From NCBI RefSeq assembly GCF_002269385.1, contig NZ_CP022957.1, positions 4,083,001-4,147,000 on the forward strand: a DNA stretch of 64,000 nucleotides. The letters are read 5' to 3'. Below the pieces are notes generated by a model, which was not told the DNA's origin, did no database searches, and worked only from the letters and a program-made list of their open reading frames with translations. This DNA comes from Maribacter cobaltidurans. Its GTDB lineage: Bacteria > Bacteroidota > Bacteroidia > Flavobacteriales > Flavobacteriaceae. Below are positions 53,282-60,873 of this stretch, one piece after another; the first letter of the stretch is position 1; every line of letters begins with the position of its first letter. Made by a program: the position numbers and the translations under genes.

Positions 53282-53308
53282 CCTGTCCATACTTTGTCCA
53301 TGGACAAA
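53282..53308 (+). promoter_or_regulatory. Operator-like direct repeat, copy 2, with embedded palindrome
   Basis: The 21-bp repeat (53282-53302, half-sites TGTCCAT at 53284 and 53295) runs into a perfect 16-bp palindrome TTTGTCCATGGACAAA (53293-53308). It lies about 30 bp upstream of the -7 box at 53334, i.e. about -40 to -60, a usual position for an activator. Binding by the neighbouring LuxR-type regulators is inference. Confidence 0.72.
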
Positions 53309-53333
53309 ATTAGGTAAGCCATTGATTGAAAGA

Positions 53334-53341
53334 TAGTTTTG
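53334..53341 (+). promoter_or_regulatory. -7 box of the cytolysin-like gene
   Basis: TAGTTTTG (perfect TAnnTTTG), 29 bp before ATG 53371. There is no TTG at the -33 distance, which fits a promoter that needs an activator. Confidence 0.58.
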
Positions 53342-53370
53342 AGGTGTTGAATCCAAAAAACCTTAGAATT

Positions 53371-54927
53371 ATGAAAACAATCAATTTAAAAAACCTGAAA
53401 GGAGCATCCATTATGTTAGTCGGTTTAACCCTAGGGGTTAGCTCCTGTAGTAAGGATACCGTTGAACCTATTGACCAAAACCAAGGTGTTGGTGGAGCAG
53501 AGGCGGATAGTATAAATGCCTATTTATCCAAGTTGAGCTACGACCCTGATGTATTGCTCAACGTACAGAGTTCACCTGGATCTGAAGTTAAAGAAATTAG
53601 CAACACAAATAGTAATAGTCTTGGAAACGTTACAGAGTGCAGAACCAATGAATATGATATACGATCTAATTTTGAGGATGTAGCCATCTTTGACCCAACC
53701 TTGGGAGTCGTATATCCAGGGGCTCTTGTAATTGGAAATAGTGAAATGTTAGATGGCTCACCACAGCCATTACAAATTGAGAGGTCTGCAATGCAACTAC
53801 GTTTGGACCTGCCAGGAATAGGAGAAGGAGGGACTTTAAATGTTGAAAAACCGGATTATGGAACGGTCCAAACGGCTTTGGATAATGGATTGGAATACTG
53901 GAACAGCGAAATCGCTCCTCAAGGATATGAAATTGCATCCAATGCTTATTACGAATCAACAACGGCATATACTTCCAAACAAATGAGCCTAGATCTGGGG
54001 GTAGGAGTGGAATGGGCAAGCGGTTCTTCCTTCGAGTCTCAGTTCAGTTATAGCAACACAACAGAAAAAAGAGTGGCAGCTATATTATACAGACAAGTGT
54101 TTTATGAAGTAACCATGGTAACCCCGGATTCACCGGCAGATGTTTTTGGAAGCTCGGTTGATATTAATAAAGTGAAGTCTTTGATGAATTCAGATGCGCC
54201 CCCTGCCTATGTTAGCTCCGTTCAATATGGAAGGATTATCATGGTACGTATGGAGACCACCAGTACGGAAACCAGTGTAGAACTAGATGCGGCCTTGGAA
54301 TATGCCAGTATAGGAAAAGATGTAAATGCAGATGTAGAAGCTAAATATAAATCCATATTGGAACAATCAACTATTAATGTAGTGACAATAGGTGGTAATG
54401 CCGAAGTAGCTTCAAAAGTAATTACCGGGAGCGATGTAGCTTCATCTGGCGGCTTAAATTATGTGATTACGGAAGGGGCACTATATAGTAGGGACAATCC
54501 TGGTGCACCCATAGCTTATACGATTAAATATCTTAAGGATAATCGCATTGCAAAAATGGGCTACAATACCGATTATAGACTTGAAGAATGCCAGACTTAT
54601 GCCTATAAACACAAAAATGCAAGGCTTAAAAAAACCATTGGGGTCGATGTAAGGTTTCGGTTTTCATATAAGAAAAGAGGAAGTCAAACTACAGCTGAGA
54701 CTTCTTGGAAAAAGGTCGATGAAAATAATATTTTTTTCAATATGACTCCTCCCGATGGGGCCCATGATGTACATATTCAATTCCAATACTGGGACTTGGT
54801 TTGGAAAACTATGGGAGAGTTCGACCTAAATTATATCAGTAGCGAAAAATGCTACGAGGCATATTGTTCCAAAACCTTTTTAGGAATTTGTACAGAATAT
54901 ACTATAAAATCAGTTAGTTGTAATTAG
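53371..54927 (+). CDS. Cholesterol-dependent cytolysin (thiol-activated cytolysin) superfamily lipoprotein
   Basis: 518 residues from ATG 53371; a TTG at 53326 lies before the -7 box and is rejected. A lipoprotein signal with lipobox VSSC (Cys26) is followed by the charged stretch SKDTVEP. CDC landmarks in order: VVYPGALVIGNSEML (113-127), LRLDLPGIGEGG, YESTTAYTSKQMSLDLGVGVEW and KRVAAILYRQVFYEVTM (first transmembrane-hairpin region), PADVFG, PPAYVSSVQYGRIIMVRMETTS (277-298, with YGR), INVVTIGGNAE (Gly341-Gly342), APIAYTIKYLKDNRIA and TDYRLEE. The C-terminal domain keeps a domain-4-like outline, but the Trp-rich undecapeptide is shortened to about QYWDLVWKT (472-480) and the tail has four extra Cys. 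Probably a pore-forming surface protein whose receptor need not be cholesterol. Activity is inferred. Confidence 0.9.
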   Translation: MKTINLKNLKGASIMLVGLTLGVSSCSKDTVEPIDQNQGVGGAEADSINAYLSKLSYDPDVLLNVQSSPGSEVKEISNTNSNSLGNVTECRTNEYDIRSNFEDVAIFDPTLGVVYPGALVIGNSEMLDGSPQPLQIERSAMQLRLDLPGIGEGGTLNVEKPDYGTVQTALDNGLEYWNSEIAPQGYEIASNAYYESTTAYTSKQMSLDLGVGVEWASGSSFESQFSYSNTTEKRVAAILYRQVFYEVTMVTPDSPADVFGSSVDINKVKSLMNSDAPPAYVSSVQYGRIIMVRMETTSTETSVELDAALEYASIGKDVNADVEAKYKSILEQSTINVVTIGGNAEVASKVITGSDVASSGGLNYVITEGALYSRDNPGAPIAYTIKYLKDNRIAKMGYNTDYRLEECQTYAYKHKNARLKKTIGVDVRFRFSYKKRGSQTTAETSWKKVDENNIFFNMTPPDGAHDVHIQFQYWDLVWKTMGEFDLNYISSEKCYEAYCSKTFLGICTEYTIKSVSCN

Positions 54928-54948
54928 CATCCAAATTTTTTGGGAAAT

Positions 54949-54997
54949 ACAGTCGGCCTCTCAAGTTGGGTTCAACAACTTGATGTCGGCTGTTTTT
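54949..54997 (+). terminator. Rho-independent terminator of the cytolysin-like gene
   Basis: A lower 9-bp stem (54949-54957 with 54985-54993, including G-T pairs) and an upper perfect 8-bp stem (TCAAGTTG 54961-54968 with CAACTTGA 54976-54983) with a 7-nt loop, followed by a T-run 54993-54997. Confidence 0.85.
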
Positions 54998-55028
54998 CGT
55001 TTTTAGATAAATAAAAAAGAACTATAAT

Positions 55029-55042
55029 AATCGTATACGATT
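55029..55042. repeat. Palindrome AATCGTATACGATT, copy 3 (intergenic)
   Basis: Perfect 14-bp copy followed by TT, between the cytolysin terminator and the end of mutS2. Confidence 0.75.
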
Positions 55043-55074
55043 TTACTTAAGTGATTGATAATCAATACTTAATT

Positions 55075-57240
55075 TTATTTTTCGACCAAATCCAACTGGT
55101 CCACACTTACGTTGGTTGTAAACATGCCATAATTGACGATGGCCTTGCCTTTTTCAAGGGAATCTATGGTGCCTACGGCTTTTCCGTCCAACATTCGTAC
55201 CCGGTCTCCCACTTTAAGAACAGGTTTGGGTTTGTTCTTTTCTTTTTGAATGGCCTTTTTCTTTTCTACCTTCTTTTTCTCACGTATGACCTTGACTTCT
55301 TTTTGGACCTCTTGAGCTACTTCTGCCTTTTTCGCCCTTTCTTTCTTGGCCTCGGCAGCCGATTTCTTCTTTCGCTTACTGTTTTCGGTTTCCACAATCC
55401 GAAGTAATTCGGAAATCAAAGGTCTCTTTTTATTATTCTGAAAATACTTGTCAGCAGCTACGTTTACTTTATTGCCCAACTGAATCATGCGTTGGTCATG
55501 GTCATACAGCTCTTGGTAGTTCTCCAGTTTCGACTTTATCTTGGCGTTGAGCTTTTCAAGTCTCTCCGCTTCCTCGCGTGCCTTGGCTTCCTCTTCCTTA
55601 AGCTTAGATCCAGTTTCGGCCATCTTGCTACGCTCTTTTTGCAACTTGGCTATGGTGGCGTCAAAACGAACCTTGCCACGCTCAATTTTCTTTTTGGCCT
55701 TATTGATAAGCGAGTAGGGGATGCCGTTCTTTTGGGCGACTTCAAAAGTAAAAGAGCTACCGGCCTGGCCTAAAATCAATTGAAAAGTGGGTTCTAGCGT
55801 TTTACCGTCAAAAAGCATATTCGCATTGGTGGCATGGGGCAACTCATTGGCCAAGGCCTTCAAATTGGCGTAATGTGTAGTGATAACCCCGTAGGAACCT
55901 CGTTCATAGAACACTTCCAAAAAGGTTTCCGCCAGTGCTCCTCCCAATTCCGGGTCGCTCCCCGTTCCAAATTCGTCAATCAGAAATAATGTTTTCTCAT
56001 TACAACGTTTTAGGAAATGGTTCATGTTTTTGAGTCGGTAACTGTACGTACTTAAATGATTTTCAATGGATTGATTATCTCCAATATCCGTCAAAATCTT
56101 ATTGAAAAAACAAACTTCGCTGCGTTCATGGACCGGAATCAACAAGCCACTTTGCAGCATTACTTGCAATAGCCCAATAGTTTTTAAAGTGATACTTTTC
56201 CCCCCGGCATTGGGCCCCGAAATCACAATAATTCGATTTTCCGAATGTAATTCTATGGTCTGGGGAAAAGTCTTTTCCCCTTTTCTTTTGTTGCTTAAAA
56301 AAAGTAGAGGATGAAAGGCATCTCGCAGATACAATCTCCGATCTTTATTCAGTTTGGGCTTTAAAGCATTGATATCTTGCGCGTATTTGGCTTTTGCGGC
56401 CGTGACGTCTACTTGGGTCAGATAATCTTGATAATCGCTTAAAAGGGCTCTAAATGGTCTAATTTGATTGGTAAGCTGATTCAGGATGCGCTGTATCTCT
56501 TCCTTTTCTTCAAACACCAGGTTGTTCAGCTCCCTGCTATAACGTAATGTGGCTTCTGGTTCAATATAAACGATACTGCCCGTTTTTGAGGTGCCCATCA
56601 CCGCACCTTTTATTTTTTTGCGGTACATGGCCTTTACGGCCAGTACACGCCGGTTCTCCACCACAGACTCACGAATTTCATCCAAATAATCGGAGGATTG
56701 ATAGGTTCCCAGTGCAGCGCTAAAGCTTTGGCTGATTTTGCCACGTACTTGGTTCATCTGTCTTCGTATACTCAATAGATTGTCAGATGCGTTGTCCTTT
56801 ACCTCGCCAAAACGATCGATGACGTTGTTTACAAGAAGGGGTATTTCCTTGTTGGGCTCCAATTCCAAGGCAAAATCGTGTAGTAGCGGAAAATATTCCC
56901 TGAATTTTTTAAAAAATGTTTGATGCCCAAGCACGGTCTCACAAATACTCGAGATGCGTCTGAAACCTTGTAGTTCCAACGTGGTGTTTTCAATCTTGAG
57001 AAGCCTAAGCTCGCCCGTTATACTGTCAAAACCGTGGTTGGGAATTTTGTTATCGCTTATGAGTGAAGAGAGGTACTCAGAAGTTTGGCCCAACGAGTTT
57101 TCCATTACCTCCTCATTAGTTAATGGAGCGATTTCTAAAGAAGCTTCCTTACCCAAAACAGTATTACATCGGGCAGAAACTTGCTGCAATACTTTAGGGA
57201 ATTCAAGATCTTGAAGTGTTTTTGATTGTATATTGGCCAC
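55075..57240 (-). CDS. mutS2: MutS2-family ATPase without Smr domain
   Basis: 721 residues from GTG 57240. The N-terminus (KTLQDLEFPKVLQQVSARC, PLTNEEVMENSLGQTSEYLSSLI) and the clamp region (GAVMGTSKTGSIVYIEPEA) are typical of MutS2. The ATPase has Walker A GPNAGGKSITLKTIG, STYSYRLKNMNHFL and Walker B LFLIDEFGTGSDPELGGAL. The C-terminal third is a long coiled coil rich in Lys/Glu, ending in a KOW-like domain (VLKVGDRVRMLDGKAVGTIDSLEKGKAIVNYGMF). The Smr nuclease domain at the end of most MutS2 proteins (total about 780 residues) is missing. MutS2 acts on collided ribosomes and/or recombination intermediates. Confidence 0.93.
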   Translation of the reverse strand: MANIQSKTLQDLEFPKVLQQVSARCNTVLGKEASLEIAPLTNEEVMENSLGQTSEYLSSLISDNKIPNHGFDSITGELRLLKIENTTLELQGFRRISSICETVLGHQTFFKKFREYFPLLHDFALELEPNKEIPLLVNNVIDRFGEVKDNASDNLLSIRRQMNQVRGKISQSFSAALGTYQSSDYLDEIRESVVENRRVLAVKAMYRKKIKGAVMGTSKTGSIVYIEPEATLRYSRELNNLVFEEKEEIQRILNQLTNQIRPFRALLSDYQDYLTQVDVTAAKAKYAQDINALKPKLNKDRRLYLRDAFHPLLFLSNKRKGEKTFPQTIELHSENRIIVISGPNAGGKSITLKTIGLLQVMLQSGLLIPVHERSEVCFFNKILTDIGDNQSIENHLSTYSYRLKNMNHFLKRCNEKTLFLIDEFGTGSDPELGGALAETFLEVFYERGSYGVITTHYANLKALANELPHATNANMLFDGKTLEPTFQLILGQAGSSFTFEVAQKNGIPYSLINKAKKKIERGKVRFDATIAKLQKERSKMAETGSKLKEEEAKAREEAERLEKLNAKIKSKLENYQELYDHDQRMIQLGNKVNVAADKYFQNNKKRPLISELLRIVETENSKRKKKSAAEAKKERAKKAEVAQEVQKEVKVIREKKKVEKKKAIQKEKNKPKPVLKVGDRVRMLDGKAVGTIDSLEKGKAIVNYGMFTTNVSVDQLDLVEK

Positions 57241-57262
57241 GGATAATTCAAAAAATCAGTTG

Positions 57263-57270
57263 CAAAGGTA
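57263..57270 (-). promoter_or_regulatory. -7 box of mutS2
   Basis: The reverse strand reads TACCTTTG (perfect TAnnTTTG), 22 bp before the GTG start at 57240, which supports that start. Confidence 0.58.
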
Positions 57271-57304
57271 GGTATTGGTATCTGAATTAGAAATTGATAA
57301 TTAC

Positions 57305-57835
57305 CTATGGGGTATTTCTCACCCCTTCCAGTATATCTGGGCTTAATACTTCAGATGAATCGGGAGCTGCTTTGTGCAAAACCGATATATCCCCCGTTGC
57401 TTCCAAAACTACCGCTTGAACCTGGTTAAAATTTAGGACATTGGCCTCTCTCAACTTGGCGATTAACTGGGATTTTTGGATTCTGGCATATTTTAGATTT
57501 TCATAAAGAATAGTGGTGCCGTCCATAAGTAAAATGGGCTTATTGGAAATTAGCCGGTCCAGAGGTTTGAATCTCTTTTGCAGGGTGGAAAAGGAATAGG
57601 TAAGGACCAACAATCCGGCTATGGCCGCGGCTCCATGTACGATTGAAGTACTTGAGGTCAAGGTAGAGGAGATGATACTGCCAATGGCCACGGTAAAGGC
57701 AAAATCGTAAGCGGTAAATTTGGCAAAGGACCTTAAACCTATGATTCGAGTCAATAGGACAATGACTATAAAAATTAAAAAGCTTCCTATAAGCGTCTCC
57801 CACAAGGGGTCGGTCACACTATATATCCAATCCAT
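57305..57835 (-). CDS. DUF421 (YetF-like) membrane protein
   Basis: 176 residues: three membrane helices (LIGSFLIFIVIVLLTRIIGL, FAFTVAIGSIISSTLTSSTSIVHGAAAIAGLLVLTYSF) and a cytoplasmic domain with the family motifs RFKPLDRLISNKPILLMDGTTILYENLKYARIQKSQLIAKLREANVLNFNQVQAVVLEATGDISVL. The role is unknown; YetF-like proteins affect spore germination and membrane physiology in Bacillus. It precedes mutS2 on the same strand with its own 64-bp gap and the mutS2 -7 box between. Confidence 0.9.
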   Translation of the reverse strand: MDWIYSVTDPLWETLIGSFLIFIVIVLLTRIIGLRSFAKFTAYDFAFTVAIGSIISSTLTSSTSIVHGAAAIAGLLVLTYSFSTLQKRFKPLDRLISNKPILLMDGTTILYENLKYARIQKSQLIAKLREANVLNFNQVQAVVLEATGDISVLHKAAPDSSEVLSPDILEGVRNTP

Positions 57836-57954
57836 ATATTTTGTTTTAGCGGTTATTGGTACCCAGGTCTTTCTGAAATTGAAAAGTTCCTAACCCTTTG
57901 TTAATCTTTTAAATCTATGGTTTAAGAATGGGCATCCAAGGCTTTTAAAATTTT

Positions 57955-57962
57955 TAAATTTG
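57955..57962 (+). promoter_or_regulatory. -7 box of ung
   Basis: TAAATTTG (perfect TAnnTTTG), 14 bp before ATG 57977; short leader expected. Confidence 0.55.
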
Positions 57963-57976
57963 CTCAAAAGACCAAA

Positions 57977-58642
57977 ATGTCCGTAAATATCCACCCAAGT
58001 TGGAAAAAAGAGTTAAAAGAAGAGTTTGAAAAACCCTATTTCAAGCAATTGACCGAATTCGTACGTGAAGAATATGCCCAACACACATGTTATCCTAAGG
58101 GAAATGAAATTTTTTCAGCATTTGACCATTGTCCTTTCGACAGCACCAAGGTTGTAATCATTGGTCAAGATCCATACCATGGGCCTGGACAGGCAAATGG
58201 GCTATGTTTTTCCGTGAAAGAGGGTGTTCCACATCCGCCGTCCTTGATTAACATTTTCAAGGAAATTCAAGCGGACCTGTCAGTGCCTTATCCAAAAAGT
58301 GGTAATCTGGAGCGGTGGGCGGACCAAGGGGTGTTGTTGTTAAACGCAACCTTAACGGTACGCGCACATCAAGCCGGAAGCCATCAAGGTAAGGGCTGGG
58401 AAATCTTCACAGACGCGGTCATTCGAAAGTTGTCGGCACGGGAATCGCCAATGGTGTTTTTGCTATGGGGCGGTTTTGCCAAGAAAAAAACAAAGTTGAT
58501 TGATGCTAAAAGACATCATATACTTACCTCTGGTCATCCTTCTCCGTTAAGTGCCAATAGAGGATATTGGTTTGGAAATCGTCATTTTTCCCAGTGTAAC
58601 AAAATTTTAAGGGGGTTGAACAATAAAATTGTTGATTGGTAA
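57977..58642 (+). CDS. ung: Uracil-DNA glycosylase, family 1
   Basis: 221 residues. The catalytic motif VVIIGQDPYHGPGQANGLCFSV (Asp in GQDPYH), the Pro-rich loop VPHPPSL, the DNA-binding LLLNATLTVR and the C-terminal LTSGHPSPLSANRG (catalytic His and the Leu intercalation loop) are all present. It removes uracil from DNA. It is monocistronic. The separate radical SAM repair pair at 24.8-26.9 kb belongs to a family also linked to uracil glycosylases, but the two loci are far apart. Confidence 0.97.
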   Translation: MSVNIHPSWKKELKEEFEKPYFKQLTEFVREEYAQHTCYPKGNEIFSAFDHCPFDSTKVVIIGQDPYHGPGQANGLCFSVKEGVPHPPSLINIFKEIQADLSVPYPKSGNLERWADQGVLLLNATLTVRAHQAGSHQGKGWEIFTDAVIRKLSARESPMVFLLWGGFAKKKTKLIDAKRHHILTSGHPSPLSANRGYWFGNRHFSQCNKILRGLNNKIVDW

Positions 58643-58717
58643 GTTTTGTATTGTACGTATTTTATGTAATTTGTAGATAGTAAATTCTTAAACTAACTTT
58701 AAGTAAAATCCCCGATA

Positions 58718-59149
58718 ATGAGCAAGTTCGAAAACTTAAATTCAATTTTGTTGATAGATGATGATGAATCCAGCAACTTTCTACACTCCATTTTTATAAA
58801 CAAATTAGGTTTGGACATTGAAATAAATTCCGCCTTAAACGGTCAGGAAGGTTTGGATTTCATTTTGGATAAAGGATTGAAGAAACTCTCTTTGCCCTGT
58901 ATGGTCATGTTGGATCTTAGAATGCCGGTAAAGGATGGTTGGGAATTCATAAAAATGTACGAAGAACAGGTTCCAAACGAGTTAAAGGAACAACTGGTGG
59001 TAGTTTTGGTGACCGTGAGCGACAACGAAGAAGACAAGCAAAGGGCAGAAGCCAATCCGTACATTATGGATTACGCACAAAAGCCACTATCCGATAGTAC
59101 ATTTAAAAAATTGATTGGAAAACATTTCAATTTGACTTCCGTCGTATAG
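58718..59149 (+). CDS. Stand-alone response regulator receiver protein
   Basis: 143 residues, a single REC domain without output domain. Acidic pocket Asp14-Asp15 (LLIDDDESS), phosphorylation site Asp66 in MLDLRMPVKDGWEF, Thr99 in LVTVSDNE and Lys122 in AQKPLSD. The sequence type (LIDDDxxxN at the start, LDxxMPxxDGW) is common in Bacteroidota CheY-like proteins controlled by hybrid kinases. No kinase gene is adjacent. Its end is 8 bp from the convergent gene. Confidence 0.92.
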   Translation: MSKFENLNSILLIDDDESSNFLHSIFINKLGLDIEINSALNGQEGLDFILDKGLKKLSLPCMVMLDLRMPVKDGWEFIKMYEEQVPNELKEQLVVVLVTVSDNEEDKQRAEANPYIMDYAQKPLSDSTFKKLIGKHFNLTSVV

Positions 59150-59157
59150 CAAAAGTG

Positions 59158-60003
59158 TTATACTAGAAAGTGGTCGGCGCTTAATTTTTTAGGTATTAAA
59201 CTCAATTCTAACAGGGTATTCTGTACGTTTTCCAAGGTTTTAATTGGTAGCTGTTTCTGACTCCATTCCGTAATGGCCATCCACTCTTGAATATCCTCTA
59301 ATTTTTGACCATATCTATTAGCAAGGGTCCGGTCAATACTTGGAATGCCCTTAAATTCCGAAGTGTAAAGATTGATTACCTCGGTGATATGACCTAATAT
59401 GTCTGATTGTTCCTCCAAAAACTTCTGTGTTGCGACCAGCATAAAACAAGGCCATGGCGTTGGACAGTCTCCCAATCTCTTAAATATTCCCTGATCTACA
59501 AGAGGTTTTGTGGTAAAATGTTCCCACATAAAATAGTCGGCGCTACCTTCGGTCAGGCTTTGAACGGCTCCATCAAGATTATTAATGACATTAAACTGCA
59601 GTTTATTGGCATCCCACCCCTCGTTTTGGGCCTGTACGTAGGCCATCAAATGACTGCCGCTCCCAAACCGACTTATAGCCGCCGTTGTTCCTTCCAAATC
59701 GCTTAACACCTTAAAATCACTTTTGTCACCAACATGGACTCCCCAGAGCAGGGGAGTGGCTATGTACTCCTGGACAATTTTTACCGGATTTCCTTCCGTA
59801 ATACTTTTTACTATTCCTTCGGTAAGAATAATGGCCAGATCGGTTTCACCATGCTCCAACATATTGCACATTTTTCCAGTCCCTTCCGGGATATCCGTCC
59901 ATTGCAAGTCGATTCCACGTTCTTGAAAAGCGCCTTCCTCAATAGCTAAATGCCATGGAAGATTAAAATGCTCCGGCACACCGATAATCTTGACGGTTTT
60001 CAT
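59158..60003 (-). CDS. Cytoplasmic substrate-binding-protein-like protein (NMT1/THI5-like fold)
   Basis: 281 residues without signal peptide. The sequence follows the SsuA/THI5/NMT1-type periplasmic binding fold: TVKIIGVPEHFNLPWHLAIEEGAFQERGIDLQWTDIPEGTGKMCNMLEHGETDLAIILTEGIV, then ATPLLWGVHV, LEGTTAAISRFGSGSHLMAYV and LTEGSADYFMWEHFTTKPLV. No permease or ATPase gene is near, and it lacks export signals, so it is not a usual ABC transporter component. It overlaps the nucleoside phosphorylase gene by 4 bp (ATGA) and is the third gene of that operon. A ligand-sensing or enzyme role is possible. Confidence 0.82.
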   Translation of the reverse strand: MKTVKIIGVPEHFNLPWHLAIEEGAFQERGIDLQWTDIPEGTGKMCNMLEHGETDLAIILTEGIVKSITEGNPVKIVQEYIATPLLWGVHVGDKSDFKVLSDLEGTTAAISRFGSGSHLMAYVQAQNEGWDANKLQFNVINNLDGAVQSLTEGSADYFMWEHFTTKPLVDQGIFKRLGDCPTPWPCFMLVATQKFLEEQSDILGHITEVINLYTSEFKGIPSIDRTLANRYGQKLEDIQEWMAITEWSQKQLPIKTLENVQNTLLELSLIPKKLSADHFLV

Positions 60004-60872
60004 TGTGATGAAATTTTATTTAAGGCGAATTTAATGAGTTCTTGTACAGATTCCTTGGGGTTTTTAGAGAATTCCCCTGTCGCTCGGTTGGCAAGTATAC
60101 AATTCAAGGATATGGCCTGATGCCCTAATAGTTTTGAAAGCGCATAAATACCCGATGTTTCCATTTCAAGATTTGTAATCTGCCTGTCTTGGTAGCGAAA
60201 GTCAGCTATGCTTTCTGTAAAATGTTCGAAACTAGAGGATATTCTTAAATTTCGACCTTGCGGGCCGTAAAATCCAGTATTCGTTGTAGTTACACCTAAT
60301 CGTATACGATTTGAACCGAAAATATCGGCCAATTCTTCATCATATCTAACGATGTAAGGTCTAGATTTGTTGGGTGACCAGTGGGTCTGGCGTACAAACT
60401 CATCTTCCATATCGGTGAATTCATTGAAATCATTTTTGTAAAAATGAAGAAGACCGTCAAAACCAATGGCAAGTTCTGTCAATATCCAAGAATTGACCGG
60501 TATATCCTTTTGGATAGCTCCTGAAGTTCCAATCCTTGTGATTTTTAATCGTATACGATTCTTACGGACCTTTCTGGTGTCAAAATCGATATTGACCAAC
60601 GCATCCAGTTCGTTTAATACGATATCTATATTGTCCGTACCAATACCTGTGGAAACTACGCTGATTCTTTTCCCGTTCAAATGGCCCGTATGCGTTATGA
60701 ATTCCCGCTTGCCTTTTTTTATTTCAATTGAATCGAAGTGATCGGATACTTCCGAAACCCGGTCGGGATCACCTACCGTGATTATGGTATGTGCTATATC
60801 CTGCGGAAGTAAATTAAGATGATAAATGCTGCCGTCGGCATTTAAGATAAGCTCAGATGGGCTTAAATGCAT
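60000..60872 (-). CDS. Nucleoside phosphorylase (uridine phosphorylase-like)
   Basis: 290 residues of the PNP/UDP fold: ITVGDPDRVSEVSDHFDS (phosphate loop), VVSTGIGTDNIDIVLNELDAL, RIGTSGAIQKDIPVNSW (GTSG), and NLEMETSGIYALSKLLGHQAISLNCILANRATGEF (EMET motif for the ribose hydroxyls). These enzymes cleave nucleosides with phosphate in the cytoplasm. The gene carries two copies of the AATCGTATACGATT palindrome, both encoding Asn-Arg-Ile-Arg-Leu. It is the middle gene of a three-gene operon. Confidence 0.9.
   Translation of the reverse strand: MHLSPSELILNADGSIYHLNLLPQDIAHTIITVGDPDRVSEVSDHFDSIEIKKGKREFITHTGHLNGKRISVVSTGIGTDNIDIVLNELDALVNIDFDTRKVRKNRIRLKITRIGTSGAIQKDIPVNSWILTELAIGFDGLLHFYKNDFNEFTDMEDEFVRQTHWSPNKSRPYIVRYDEELADIFGSNRIRLGVTTTNTGFYGPQGRNLRISSSFEHFTESIADFRYQDRQITNLEMETSGIYALSKLLGHQAISLNCILANRATGEFSKNPKESVQELIKFALNKISSQ
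60298..60311. repeat. Palindrome AATCGTATACGATT, copy 4 (inside the phosphorylase gene)
   Basis: Perfect 14-bp copy; on the coding strand it reads Asn-Arg-Ile-Arg-Leu with the codons AAT CGT ATA CGA TTA. Confidence 0.75.
60547..60560. repeat. Palindrome AATCGTATACGATT, copy 5 (inside the phosphorylase gene)
   Basis: Perfect 14-bp copy 249 bp from copy 4 in the same gene and frame, again Asn-Arg-Ile-Arg-Leu. Confidence 0.75.
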
Positions 60873-60873
60873 T

